A stretch of DNA of 64,000 nucleotides, from assembly GCA_000697475.1 (NCBI GenBank), contig JNEU01001108.1, forward strand, positions 92,167-156,166, in the 5' to 3' direction. A model generated the notes under the pieces. It ran no database searches, was not told the DNA's origin, and worked only from the letters and a program-made list of their open reading frames with translations. Positions 33,001 to 44,796 of this stretch are shown here, piece by piece. Both the position numbers and the translations under genes were made by a program. Source of the stretch: Lichtheimia corymbifera B2541 (taxonomy: Eukaryota; Mucoromycota; Mucoromycetes; Mucorales; Lichtheimiaceae). Every line of letters begins with the position of its first letter. Position 1 is the first letter of the stretch.

Positions 33001-35370
33001 CACGCTTATCATATGTGATGCTGTCAAACCACTCATATCATGATCAATATACCAAGTACGCGGTTCTTCAAGTATCTCCCGCTGTATATATGCATATGAA
33101 ACAATCTTACATGGTCTAGGCAGATGTGTTATGCTACCAATACAGTCCTTGTTCAAGACACAATGAATCAATCAAATCCTTTCTCTCCCTCTCTTATTTT
33201 CCTTATCACAACATTTACAAGTGGATATGTCCCTTATTCAATCCTACATGAATCTTTCTATATGCAGTCCATCCAATCCCGACACACGACAAAAGACCAA
33301 CTCAGGAAGACTGGAAGGTTACTGTATAGAAACTTGGATGTGGTTGGCCAATGTAATACCATGCAAGCATCCCTCATTTATGATTGCAAAATAGCTGCTG
33401 CGTGCACACCAACTTGGGTACTCTTATATCATCCATATTGGCTGCAAATACCTTTGATCATCATCCCATCCATCATCACCCTCACTCGTATCCACGTGAT
33501 ATGATCCATCGCTCTTACTGACAACACGAAAAGTCATCATGATGATTCTCATTTGCATCCACTCATCCACCATCACCGTTCCAAACCCAACATGTTGGTG
33601 GAGGCGAGCCCCAGATTTTTGGTGCTCTTTGATCTCTCTCTTTGTTGATCATTCACCACAGCTCAACCAGCTGAAGATTGATTGTACGGCAGCGTAGCTG
33701 ATGGGTGGTATGGTGTCTTTCAAACTAGACATCGCGTTCTGAATGGGCCAAAACGCTCAATATACCCTATTCCTTCCATATTCACATGTCCATATCCATA
33801 CCCATACCCATATCCATAAGTATTCGTATGTATTGAAAACAAGTTGCTACACGTAAATAAAGCTACTTCTATATAATGGATATCTACTGTTTACGTAAAA
33901 AAGGCTGCAAGGCAGGTTGCTGCAAGTAGCTTGAGACAATGGTGTAGAGACCTCCCTAAAAGCTACTGCTGTTACGGTTGGTTGTGTGCAAGAGAGCGTG
34001 TGTTGTAGTGGAATGACAAGGCTGTGAACGCTGTTGGAGACAATGCAATGGATACCTTGCTCATAGCAACTGCTGGAGTGAATGCTGTTACGATTGGTTG
34101 TGGTAGAGGAGTGTACGAGAGCGTGTGTTGTGTCAAAAGACCCATGTGTTGTCGTGGGGGTGCACACGCCATAACACTTGCCCAACAGTCAAAGACAATA
34201 CGATCAAGACAACTGCAGGATTGACATGATGGGTTAAAGCAACGTAATCGTTCGCAGGTGGTAGTTGTACTTAAATGGGGCAACAGTTGAGAATGGAGGA
34301 AGAGACAAGAAAGCTGCAAGCGGAAGAGCTGGAAATTAAATTGGACAGACACTGTCGTGCAAATGTATGCACACACTATAATTAATACATGACCTTGATT
34401 ACCTCTTACCAACCTGAAACTTTCACACAAGATGCTCTTCGGCATGCTGATCAACTTTGTCTTAATAAAGAACCCACACTTCATTTAAAAATTTTGAATG
34501 GGAGGGTATAATGTGGGGTTTACTATGAGCGGTCGGAAATGGGGTACGCGCCGGATTCATTGAAATGTCATTTAGTATGCATTATCTTGGGATCGCCCAC
34601 TTTGAACTTGAAACTTGGTAAGAAGGTTCTCTGAGTCATGCGGATCATCTCCATTCATTTAAAAACCGCATACTTCATTATGATATCTTATGAATCGGGT
34701 GGTCCAAATATAGGACAGACGGAACGCAAGTAGGGTGCATAGTGCACACTCCCGCCATTGTCTACCTCCATCGTGAAACTTGGTCAGGGCCGTGGGCTTC
34801 AACATGCTGATCAACTCCATTCAAATAAAAGTCGCAGGCTTCATTGTGAGAAATAAAATGGGAGCGCCGGACGATGAATGGATGGGAATATATATAGGGA
34901 GGACGACCCATAACCTCGAGATTGCCCACTACAAACTTGAAACTTTCACACAAGGTGTTCTTCATCATGCTGATCAATGTTGTCTTAATAAAGAACACAC
35001 ACTTCACTTAAAAATTTTGAATGGGAGGGTGTAATGTGGGTTTTACTATACTGGTCGGAAATTGGGTATGCGACCAAATTCATGAAATGTCATTTAGTAT
35101 GCATTACCTTGGGATTCCCTCTTTCGAACATGAAACTTTGTGAGAAGGTTTTCTGAGTCATGCTGATCAACTTCATTCATATTAAAATCGCACGCTTCAT
35201 TTCGAGAACTTTAAATGCGAACGGTCCAAATATAGGAGAGACGATGGATGAGCGGGAACGTCCCAGAGATTGCCCATCTTAATCGTGAAACTTGCACACA
35301 AGGTGCGCTTGATCACGACGAGAAATAATGTTCTATGAAAGAACTCGTGTTTCAACGTAAGCTTTAGAGA
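33001..35370 (+). repeat. Second block of the foldback family, left part
   Basis: 33130-33850 corresponds to the flank at 930-1500. 33850-34390 is the outer arm (ACGTAAATAAAGCTA, GAGACAATGG). 34400-35370 is the monomer array: GAAACTT at 34416, 34610, 34775, 34939, 35132 and 35287, spaced 194, 165, 164, 193 and 155 bases, the same three-step register as at 7104-8139. A microsatellite-like CCATATCCATACCCATA run lies near 33785-33815. No gene supported. Confidence 0.82.
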
Positions 35371-35374
35371 TACA

Positions 35375-35584
35375 GGCACCTTTATGTTTTTACATATCCT
35401 GTAAGCGTGATACTATATGGAGAGTGGTGTTTGTTCATTGTCAAGTATCATGCAAATGAGCTGTGTTACACAAACACGTCCCTCTGCATCTTCGGCTCTA
35501 TCAGGATCTACCTACTTGACAATGAACAAACACCACTTTTTATATAGCATCACGCTTACAGGATATGTAAAACATAAAGGTGCC
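35375..35584. repeat. Hairpin module, intact copy
   Basis: Left arm GGCACCTTTATG...ATCCTGTAAGCGTGAT...GTGGTGTTTGTTCATTGTCAAGTA (listed in parts) pairs with TACTTGACAATGAACAAACACCAC...ATCACGCTTACAGGAT...CATAAAGGTGCC. The loop holds GTTACACAAACACGTCCC and GCATCTTCGGCTCTATCAG. This is the cleanest copy of the hairpin found beside every monomer array. Confidence 0.85.
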
Positions 35585-35589
35585 CATAA

Positions 35590-35895
35590 CTAGAAATTCT
35601 ACAATGAAACGTGGGGTCTACAATCGAACAAAGTTGCGCGGAGGGGCGAAGCGCACCTTGTGTAGAAGTTTCACGATCATCGTGGCCATTCTCAGATTCA
35701 CGCAATGTCACCACCAACCAAAGTCGATCGGGTCGACCTCTTGAATTTTTTTTTCGACGAGGCTGGTGGTGACATTGGGTGAATCTAGGATCGGCGAGGT
35801 TGATCGTGAAACTTGCACCCAAGGTGCGCTTCACCCCGACGAGCAACTCTGCTCTATGAAAGAGCCCACGTTTCATTGTAGAATTTTTAGTTATG
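35590..35895. repeat. Inverted monomer pair
   Basis: Two monomers of the GAAACTT family head to head: ACAATGAAACGTGGGGTCT at the left pairs with CCCACGTTTCATTGTAG at the right, around a centre GGTCGACCTCTTGAATTTTT. It corresponds to the centre of the first foldback element (2900-3215). Confidence 0.75.
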
Positions 35896-36774
35896 GGCAC
35901 CTTTATGTTTTACATATGCTGTAACCATGATGCTATATGGAAGGTGGTCTTTGTTCATCATCAAGTAGCTAGACCCTATAGAGCCAAAGATGCAGGAGGG
36001 TGTGTTTGTATAACACATCTGGTTAGGTTGACCTGGAAGGGTCAATTCATGACAGGTATGCAAACGTCATTTCCAATGCATACATTGGCAGCTAACATGC
36101 TCTTTTTTTTCATTCCCAGCTTTTGCCCAATCCACTTGATGGGAATGATGCGCCTGCTCCAGTCGAGCATTTCCATCATTCAACTTTCTTGATCCGAGCT
36201 GATTTGACCGAGTTATGCTAAAACAAAGAGCATATCAGCCCATACATGCAGCATGCACTATCTACCTCAACCGATGTCTCTTTATTTGAGCATAACTCAG
36301 CCAAATCAGCTCAAATCAAGACAAGTGAATCATGGAAATGCTCGACTGGAGCAGGCGCATCATTCCCATCAAGTGGATTGGGCAAAAGCTGGGAATGGAA
36401 AAAAGCGCATGTTAGCTGCCAATGTATGACCGTTATTGAATCATCCATTAAATATCATGCATTTACCCTTTCTGTTCACCCCAAACAGATGTGCTACATA
36501 AACACGCCTCTCTGCATCTTTGGCTCTATTAGGCTCAAGCTACTTGACAATCAACAAAGACCACCTTTCATATAGCATCACGCTTACAGCATATGTAAAA
36601 CATAAAGATGTCTGTATCTCTAAACTTTACAATGGAACGTGGTCTCTTTCATAGAGCAGAGTTGCTCGTCGGGGTGAAGCGCACCTTGGGTGCGAGTTTC
36701 ACGAACAAGCTCGCCATTCTCAAATTCACCCAATGTCACCACCAGCCTCGTCGAAAAAAATTCAAGAGGTCGAC
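35732..36774. repeat. Nested palindrome with expanded hairpin loop
   Basis: GTCGACCTCTTGAA at 35732 pairs with TTCAAGAGGTCGAC ending at 36774, and both sides read through a monomer and a half hairpin towards a centre near 36250. Inside lies an extra inverted repeat: ATTCCCAGCTTTTGCCCAAT, then CACTTGATGGGAATGATGCG, near 36112-36155 pairs with its complement near 36360-36405, with GAGCATTTCCAT/ATGGAAATGCTC further in. Compared with the intact hairpin, the loop has gained about 450 bases that are themselves palindromic. Confidence 0.78.
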
Positions 36775-37079
36775 AATATCCAAATTGGCTGGTGACAACA
36801 TTGTGAAATCTAGGATTGACCACCACAACCGTGAAACCTCTACACAAGATCCTTTCGACCCCGGTGAGCAACTTTGCTCTATGTAATACCCTACGTTTCA
36901 TTGTAAAGTTTGGAGGTATGAGAGTGTTTATGTTTTCCTTATGTATGCTATATGACAAGGGGTCTTTGTTCATTGTCAAGCAGTAGGCCGTAATAGAGCA
37001 AAAGATGCAGAGGGGACGTGCTTGTGTAACTTGATCCGCGAGGGCAAGAGTTGAAGGTCCACCCTATTGGTGGAAAGTG

Positions 37080-39140
37080 CATGATGGATATTTTCCCCCT
37101 AAAAGCCTATAGAAATGTCCGGTTATACTATTCCTTACAGATTTAATCGTTCTTATATAATGTTGAATAAATTAGCGTAGCCGAAAGCTATCATATGTAA
37201 TCATGGCACGTTCATGTACTGTTGAAGCATTGCATCACAGCTCATTCTTTCTTGAGCAGGGTGAATCAAGTTACAATCAACCAAGCACTATGTTGGGAAT
37301 CATCATTCCCGAATCAATATCTTGCAATGCAAGCGTTCGAGAACCATTCCTGCCTTTCCTCTATCAATACATGAACTAGATCCCGCGACAAAAGAACAAA
37401 AGCATCTTGATACGAAGATGCAAATGAACCGATCATGCTTTCCAACATTCAAGTTTCTATTTCCCCCCTCCTTTCAATCCAGAAACCACCCAGTGATCCA
37501 CAACTTAAGTATATGAACTGATGGCATGATGCTCGTTTAGATAATATGTTGAATTTAATGGAAAAGTCGAAGAATAGCACATGGTAGTGTATATGTTTTT
37601 TATCGAGAAAGTATGATAAGGGAACACCGTTGTAAATTGATAAGCTAAGGGTGTGTCACATCGAGTCGACAGGGATAGCTGTGCCATTGTATTCTTGATT
37701 ACTGCCGTCATAAACATCCTTCATCCCTGATTGTAAAATAGCTGCTGCATGCATTTATTCCATAGCGTCCATGACTGTAAACCACCTTTCACCAAGATAT
37801 CATCCATTTGGTCGATCCCATCCAATCCATCATCATCCTAAACCATATCCATGTGATCGTTCCTGCGGTCGACGCTCGCTCCAAGTAACCAAAGCAGCAT
37901 TCCAGGAGATCTTATCACTGTACTTGATTGCATCCATCCATCAAATCCACCATGTTGATTGAAGACAGTCATGTCATAGATGCTGGTATGCTCGCTTCTC
38001 CATCCGGCTCCTGGTCAAGCCTTTCTTGCTCATTGTCTTCCATCGCAGCCTAACCAGATGAGGATTACTTGTATTGCGGAGTACTTGATAGCTGATATGA
38101 CATCCCATCCATTGTAATCTGTATATATCAAAGCAAGTTGCTGCAAGTAACTTGAGACAATGGAGTAAAAGAGATTAATAATAGCAACGGCTGCTACGTT
38201 TGGTCGCGGCAGAGGAGTGTACAAGAGCGTGTGTTGTAGTAGAATGACAAGGCTGTGAACGCTGTTTGAAACAATGGGATAAAGGCATCGCTAATAGCAA
38301 CTGCTGGAATGAATGCTGTTACGTTCGATGGTGGTTGAGGATTGTACAGAGAAGGTGGAGTGTCAAGAAACGTGGGTGTGTGGTGGTGGGGTGAATATGC
38401 CATGGACTTGCCATTCAGCCAAAGCCATTCACATCAAGGCAATCGTAGGGTCGACATGGTGGGTTGAAGCAGAGCAATCGTTCGCAGATGGTGGTTGTGG
38501 TTGAATGGGGCAACAGTTGAGAGTGGGAAGAATAGGCAAGAAGCAAGGAGTGGGAAGAGGTGGAAATTAAGTTGGTCAGGCACCGTCCGACAGATCCATG
38601 CACACTATAAATTAACCCGTGATCTTGGCATTGATCACCTTGACCTCAAACTTGCACACAATATGCTCCTGGGCATGCTGATAAACTTTGTCTTAATAAA
38701 GAACCCACACTTTATTCAAAGATTTTGAATGGGAGGGTGTATGTGAGGTTTACTATGACCGTCGGAAATTCCGTACCCCGTCCGGATTCAGTGAAATGCC
38801 AAAGGTATGAATCACCTAGGGATTCCCCATTTCGAGCCTGAAACTTGGTATGAAGGTTCTCTGTGACATGCTGATCAACTTTATTCATTTAAAAACCGCA
38901 CGTTTCATTATGATGTTTTTATGGATCGGGCGGTCCAAATATAGGAGAGACAATGGATCGCAAGTAGGGTGTATAGTGCACGCCCCCGCGATTGCCCACC
39001 TCCATCGTGAAACTTGGTCACGAGGTGCTCCCAGGCACGCTGATCAACTCTGTTCATATAATAACCACACGCTTCATTATGAATATTTTGAAGTAGAGCG
39101 CTCAAATGAAGGAGAGACAATGAATGGACGAAAAGTTTAC
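37080..39140 (-). repeat. One-armed copy of the foldback family
   Basis: Collinear duplicate of 5581-8250 in the same orientation, ending earlier: monomers are visible at about 38646, 38840 and 39009 (spacing 194 and 169), then unique sequence begins before the inositol oxygenase gene. Fragments of the decayed frame (about 37400-38100) contain stops. No intact gene. Confidence 0.82.
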
Positions 39141-39258
39141 GAGCGAGGAGAGTACCCGACCCGTTGCAGTAGTTCTATTATTTGAAATGATAGCAATGTA
39201 TCGTTTATAAGGATGTGGGTATTATCATACAATAGCAATGGGCAGTGTCGTGAAGTGA

Positions 39259-40168
39259 TCACCACCTTATCTTTGGAGGAAAGTACTCTGCAATCAATTC
39301 TTCATAGTACGGCCTTAAAGTTTGGATGTCTGGTATCTCTTCAACATTCATTGAGCAACGATCATAGCGTGTGAAAGCCTTGACCCATGGCATCATTTTC
39401 CGGTCATGATCATTGAGGAGCCAGTCGTACTCAGCATCTGTGTGACAAGCATAAAATGAGTGATAGCGAATGATGGCAAGAGCCTCTGGCGGCAGGTACT
39501 TTTTGCAGACTCTATACATATACTCGTCATGGCCATAGCTCATATGCACATTGTCGAGACCGCATTGAGGTGTATAGATGCCGTATTGCGTCGAGTAAAC
39601 AGGGTCATAGAAATCAGGATTGTTGCAAAAAAATTCGTGGTACACGATCTTGCGGGAAAACTTGCAACCCACGGGGTAAGTATCACAGCAGACCTTTTTG
39701 TCAAAACCAAATGAGTGGATGGGACAGTAAGGGATGTGTTGTACCTACCGTCCACTGGGGTTCGCCCAAGAAATACAAAAGTTTCCCGAGATCATGTATC
39801 AAAGCTGTGAGAATGAGCCATCGTGGTTGACCATCACGTCGTACTGCTTCAGCCGTCTGAAACGCATGGATTGCTTGAGAGGTCTTGACATCAGGATCTG
39901 ACATATCAAAAAGCCCATCCATAATCTCGAGTGCATCCCAGATACCCATCCAAGCCTTGTCTAATCTTCCGTATTTTTTCTTCATCGCCAAAACATGCTC
40001 CACAGTTTGTTTTTCGTGATTCTCTTTACAACATTGGACGATGTTAGGTTGAGTAAAGATTGCTCTTTCGAAATCGCGTGCTGATGGTTTGATGCTTTGT
40101 CCATATTGATTACTGAGGAATGATTGTATAGCAGCATCAGTCAGATCGTGTGTGTGAATGTTCCGCAT
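39259..40168 (-). CDS. MIOX: myo-Inositol oxygenase
   Basis: 284 aa, close to the usual 285. Exons 40168-39749 and 39693-39259 (intron gtaggt...aaaag). Di-iron enzyme converting myo-inositol plus O2 to D-glucuronate in the cytosol. The HD-type fold ligands are visible: HAFQTAEAVRR, ALIHDLGK (His-Asp pair), SYGHDEYMY, IRYHSFYACH and FTRYDRCS. Also present are PQWTVCCDTYPVGCKFS, PDFYDPVYSTQYGIYTPQCG, and the end YFPPKIRW. In-frame ATGs lie upstream (40252, 40234), but the extension is a Pro/Leu-rich stretch not seen in the family, so 40168 is chosen. The usual VGDT motif reads CCDT here. Confidence 0.95.
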
Positions 40169-40252
40169 TGATGAGAAAGAGAGGGAAGGAAAAGGAGGGG
40201 GGAGAGGGGTCAACAAGTGGATGATTGTATTCATCACAGCTTTGTCTGTCAT

Positions 40253-40644
40253 GCATCAAAGGGACAGGGCCAATGGGGACAAATCTTGCAAATAAATCAG
40301 CGTGAAGCTAAACCAAAGATAGAAAATGGGTTCTGGGATCCCTGCAGCGGCAATCTAACGCACAAGAATCATGCCTAGTAGAGTCTTTGATGCGTATCCA
40401 TCAATGAGTTACACCCACAAAATGAACTATCTTTATCTTTATTTACACCAGCTACTTTTTATAAAAGTATAAATGCCAAGAGTCGATTATTTCAACTTGT
40501 TGTTCTTGTTCTTCCATGCCGACCATCCCAGCAATGCCGATCACCCACGTGATTTATTTCAGCCCTTTCTACTCTTGGTTCTCTCGGGCTTAGCGCGCTT
40601 TTTCTTCTTCTTGTTCTCGTATTGTACACAATCTCGACAAGCCA
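40253..40644. promoter_or_regulatory. Divergent promoter region MIOX / CDC50
   Basis: Contains TTATAAAAGTATAAAT near 40457 on the plus strand, a TATA-like element about 185 bases before the CDC50 start. An ATG at 40473 opens a separate 61-codon frame that ends at 40658, overlapping the main start; it could act as an upstream ORF, but this is untested. Confidence 0.4.
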
Positions 40645-42169
40645 ATGTCAGAAACTGAGGAATTGGATAAAAAGAAAAGTAGAAAGCCAACAGGTAACGT
40701 TTCCTTCTCTTCAATGCAACCATGAAGCATCATTAACTTGAGCAACTTTATTGTAGATGGTGCCTTTCGACAACAACGTCTTCCAGCATGGCAACCAGTC
40801 TTAACACCTCGTACAGCTCTTCCCACGTTCTTCGTCATTGGCATCATATTTACACCTATTGGCGGGTTGCTGTATTGGTCCAATAGTCGTGTACGTATGC
40901 TACTCTGTATTGTTGGCGTCGCCCTGAAGCTAACCTTGACATACACACACACGCCGTATCATGATATAGATTACGGAAATCAAGATAGACTATACGCATT
41001 GTTCACGTTACGAGACACCGGTTTATTTGGCAAAACATCAATACACCATGCTTGCATCAAAAGATATTTCGAGCGATACGATTGAACCACCAGCTTATCA
41101 TTATGAAAACTCGACTACTTTTACCGATCCCTCTTGGCAGAATCCAAACAGCCTCAATATTCAGCAATGCATCATCGACTTTACAGTACCAGAGCCAATG
41201 CAAGGACCCGTTTTCATGTATTATCGCTTGACCGACTTTTACCAAAACCACAGGCAATACATTAACAGCTTTGACTCCGCCCAACTGCTTGGCAACCCCG
41301 TTTCTCCAAGCGGAAACTGTGGTTCCTTGAGAACGACTGATACTGGTCTGGGTATATACCCTTGTGGATTGATTGCAAATTCAATGTTCAATGGTATGTA
41401 TATTGGAGAGGATGAGGATTGCCATGGAAACAAAAAGAGATCTCATAAAGGGATAATATATATATGTAGATACCCGATCGAACCTCACGTCTGTTAATGC
41501 ACCATCTGCTACTACTTTTGAATTCACAACATCTGGTATTGCCTGGCCAACCGATAAGGACAAGTATGCTCCAACACAGTATGCTCCTTCCAGCGTAGCA
41601 CCTCCTCCAAATTGGGCATCAAGATATCCAAATGGATCGTACACTGATGAATACCCGCCACCCGATCTATCCAATGATGAATCTTTTATGGTCTGGATGC
41701 GTGTGGCTGCATTACCTGATTTCAGAAAGATTTGGGGTCGAAATGACAATGACGTTCTCCAACCTGGCCGATGGCGTATTCAAATTGATATGAGTAAGTA
41801 ATAGGACACAACATCAAGGATCAGTGATATTGATCATCATCATCATCCATAGATTTTGATACAACACTATATGGTGGCACAAAGTGGCTGGTACTTTCGA
41901 CAACTTCTCCTTTGGGTGGTCGTAATCCATATCTGGGCATCACATACATGGCAATCGGCGGCATTTGTCTATTACTTGGTTTCATCTTTACGCTCAAACA
42001 TTGCATCAAGCCACGGTATGTTGTTAATATGTATATTTACGTGCGTCTTATTGATTGATACTATGATCCTAGTGCTCTGGGTGATACAACTTATCTCTCA
42101 TGGAATCAATCCGGTGGTGGTCTTCCCAAGCGACAAAAACCCGTGGTCAAGAGCCTTCATCAAGATTAA
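40645..42169 (+). CDS. CDC50: Cdc50/Lem3-family P4-ATPase (flippase) subunit
   Basis: 396 aa in six exons: 40645-40693, 40757-40890, 40970-41393, 41470-41793, 41853-42015, 42073-42169. Two TM helices: near 40-60 ([19 protein letters not shown]) and near 335-355 ([19 protein letters not shown]), with a large glycosylated lumenal/extracellular domain between. Family features: [11 protein letters not shown] before TM1, [30 protein letters not shown]-x-SLR and [25 protein letters not shown], and [12 protein letters not shown] before TM2. It partners Drs2/Dnf-type ATPases in ER exit and phospholipid flipping. Which ATPase it serves is not deducible. Confidence 0.95.
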
Positions 42170-42376
42170 CTTTAAAAGAACATCCCAACAACTTGTACAT
42201 TTGATTCATCATTGCTACGGTATACATCATTAAATACTTTTTGCATCTATGTCTTTGGTTATGTGCGGGGAAAGGTCGATCAGTTTTCATCATGTTATCA
42301 AGGCGATACAAAGGATGGGAATTAATTACACATCAATGTCATTCTAAACAATGTTGGTATACGATAAAGAAGAAGG

Positions 42377-43573
42377 TTATGGTGATGATGATGATGATGA
42401 TGACTCGGCTTTACAACGTATGCATTCGCACCAAAAATGATAGTGCTCTAACAATCTGGCTCTTCTTTCATCCACTGCCTCTCCAACAGATCCATAAGAA
42501 ATACACGCTTCTTGACCAGGTGCAATGTCTGTTTTCGCAATAAAACGCATACTCCGACCATCACGTATTTTGACGATATTGGCATTGCAGGCGTGGTTGA
42601 AATAGACAGCAGAAGGATAAATACCCCATCCTAGGAGTTCCTGGTCATCTGTGACGCCTTGATCCATCATCTCTGCTTGTTGATTCCCATGAGGCATTTC
42701 CCAAAGACCAAAGCTGTTGGCAGCTTCACGAAAGTAAATAGCTCGGAAAAGGGCATGCGGGCAATCAAGGATCCCAGCAACTGCGGAAGACAAGGAAAGA
42801 TAAAGATGCATGATTTCTATCAGCTGCATAGGCACCTCCTGTTGTTGTGTTTGCAGCATGGCTCTTACACAAGCCAATTCGTTACATTGCATTTCCCATA
42901 GCTGTTCAAAGCCAATCATATCAGGGGTAGTAGATGAAAACAAACAATCCTCTTGACACTGTTTCCGAGCAAGACATGCTGCAATCAGCCGACACATGGT
43001 TCGTTCACCTCGGTCGGGAACCCACATAGCATTCATGTCACTGGGAGCTGCTGCTACAATTGACCATGCCTCATCAAGCCATGCAGCAAGGTGCGTATCG
43101 CTACAATCTTTGGATGGTGGTAGTGGAATGATATCAGCGAGAGGATCGGAAGCAGCTGTGCTTGTTGCCGTTGGTTCTTTGACTTGACCCAGTGCATGAT
43201 AACCACGTACGAGAAGGTCAGCTTCATCCTTATAGCCTTGTTGGTAAAAGGAAGTTTGGCATTCGGGTGAGCAGAACATGATATCCTTCGTATGGGTGGA
43301 TTTAACACGCATCCTTTTGGGATAAGAAAAAGCAAAACACCATGCACACGTCTCAGGAATCCATTCTTGAGATACAGTAACAGCAAGTGGTTGAGCTGTA
43401 TATACAACCGTGCCAGCAGGTATATGACGTCTCGCAACGAAGCCGCGACCTTTCCCTGGTAATGCTTCCACTTTTAACCATTCATTATTAGCTGGATGTT
43501 CATTACATAGAGCTTCTGGATGTGCATGAAGAGTGATAAAGTCGACTGCTTTTCGAGAGGTGGTAAGGGCCAT
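42377..43573 (-). CDS. SET-domain protein (SMYD-like, split SET)
   Basis: Intronless 398-aa protein. The N-terminal SET half has GKGRGFVARRHIPAGTVVY. A cysteine cluster (ETCAWCF ... FCSPECQ) is inserted as in MYND-type split SET proteins, though short of a full MYND finger. A helical insert follows (130-280). The C-terminal SET half has WGIYPSAVYFNHACNANIV (NHxCxPN-type motif) and EACISYGS, then post-SET cysteines in HFWCECIRCKAE. It ends in a polyserine run encoded by a GAT/ATG trinucleotide tract read on the other strand. Probably a lysine methyltransferase of a non-histone or ribosomal substrate; the target is unknown. Confidence 0.85.
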   Translation of the reverse strand: MALTTSRKAVDFITLHAHPEALCNEHPANNEWLKVEALPGKGRGFVARRHIPAGTVVYTAQPLAVTVSQEWIPETCAWCFAFSYPKRMRVKSTHTKDIMFCSPECQTSFYQQGYKDEADLLVRGYHALGQVKEPTATSTAASDPLADIIPLPPSKDCSDTHLAAWLDEAWSIVAAAPSDMNAMWVPDRGERTMCRLIAACLARKQCQEDCLFSSTTPDMIGFEQLWEMQCNELACVRAMLQTQQQEVPMQLIEIMHLYLSLSSAVAGILDCPHALFRAIYFREAANSFGLWEMPHGNQQAEMMDQGVTDDQELLGWGIYPSAVYFNHACNANIVKIRDGRSMRFIAKTDIAPGQEACISYGSVGEAVDERRARLLEHYHFWCECIRCKAESSSSSSSP

Positions 43574-44796
43574 TTTGGAAGAATGGGTAAAGGAAAAGGA
43601 GAAAGAGGTAATAATTGATATGACACAGCCGATCGATGAAAAAGTTTTTTTGGGAAGTCGGTTCCAGAACAGTGTTTATCTGGATTCAAAACCAACACTT
43701 CTTTACAGCAATGCCATCTATCCTATTGCCGTGCTCATTGTCATTGACCACTGGTCACTATAAGGTCTCCTTTCTTTATTTTTATATCATACAATGACCC
43801 ACAATAAAGAATAGCTGTCATTGAGTGGGATAATAGCAGCGACCTTGGATAACGCTTTGTGAATGGGTAAAAAAGAACCGAGCTGCACCTCCTTTACTTT
43901 CCGCATTTGGGTGTGACAGTGCGAACGTAACCAATAGCAAGACGCAGCTTCAGCCGACAGGTTTGCTATGTTATGTTACATATCACTACCGGGGATGGTT
44001 GTAGTGAATGTGGATCTCATTGTTGCCCTTTAATTATGATCGTTATCTTGCATCAGCTTGGCACGTTAATATTTTAGGCTGTCGGTCCTTGACGGCATGC
44101 GAATCGCGAACAAGACGATCATGGTAACACAAAGAAAGCAAGGACCCATTTTTGTACAACGTGCGGAGCACAGTGGGTGCATTATTTTATACAGCACGGA
44201 TCAATGGCCGTTGTGTGAAAGAAAGGCAATGTACATATTTTTGGAATCGTCCATTACATAAGCTATGACGCAAGTCTCCTTGAAAATTCATGCATACGAT
44301 ATTGTGGGAAATTGCCTGCATCCCCATATCAAATTATCATTCGACACCGGTCTTCCTCGGTTGTCACTATTGTTCTCAAGGAACCATAAAACGCTTAACT
44401 TTTGCACATTAAACTTGTGATTATGATGTATCGAGACGTAGTGCATGGTAACCAAAGGTATACGTGCCGAAAGCGCTACTTGTGCACACTCCAATGAGTA
44501 GTATTAACCACCCACCGCCAGGTGTATCGCTGCAAACAATGCTCACATGGACACGATAGGGAGGCGGCTCGTATGTGAGAATAACACTTTTGGTTGAAAA
44601 CGCAATAATCCTCGATGCATTTCACTGTCACGTTAGGTGAACAAGATGATTGCAAGGTGTCAACAACGACAAATGTAAAATGTGAAAACGAGTAACCGAC
44701 AATAGCATGCATGAACACCCATTCAAACGACAGCTGCATAAAAGAAACCCACTTCCCAACCTCTCTTTTTCAATCACGTATTCTTTTTCTTCTTTA
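43574..44796. other. Intergenic region between divergent genes
   Basis: About 1.2 kb of AT-rich DNA. Open frames at 44288-44739 on the minus strand lack conserved motifs. Nothing further is supported. Confidence 0.45.
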
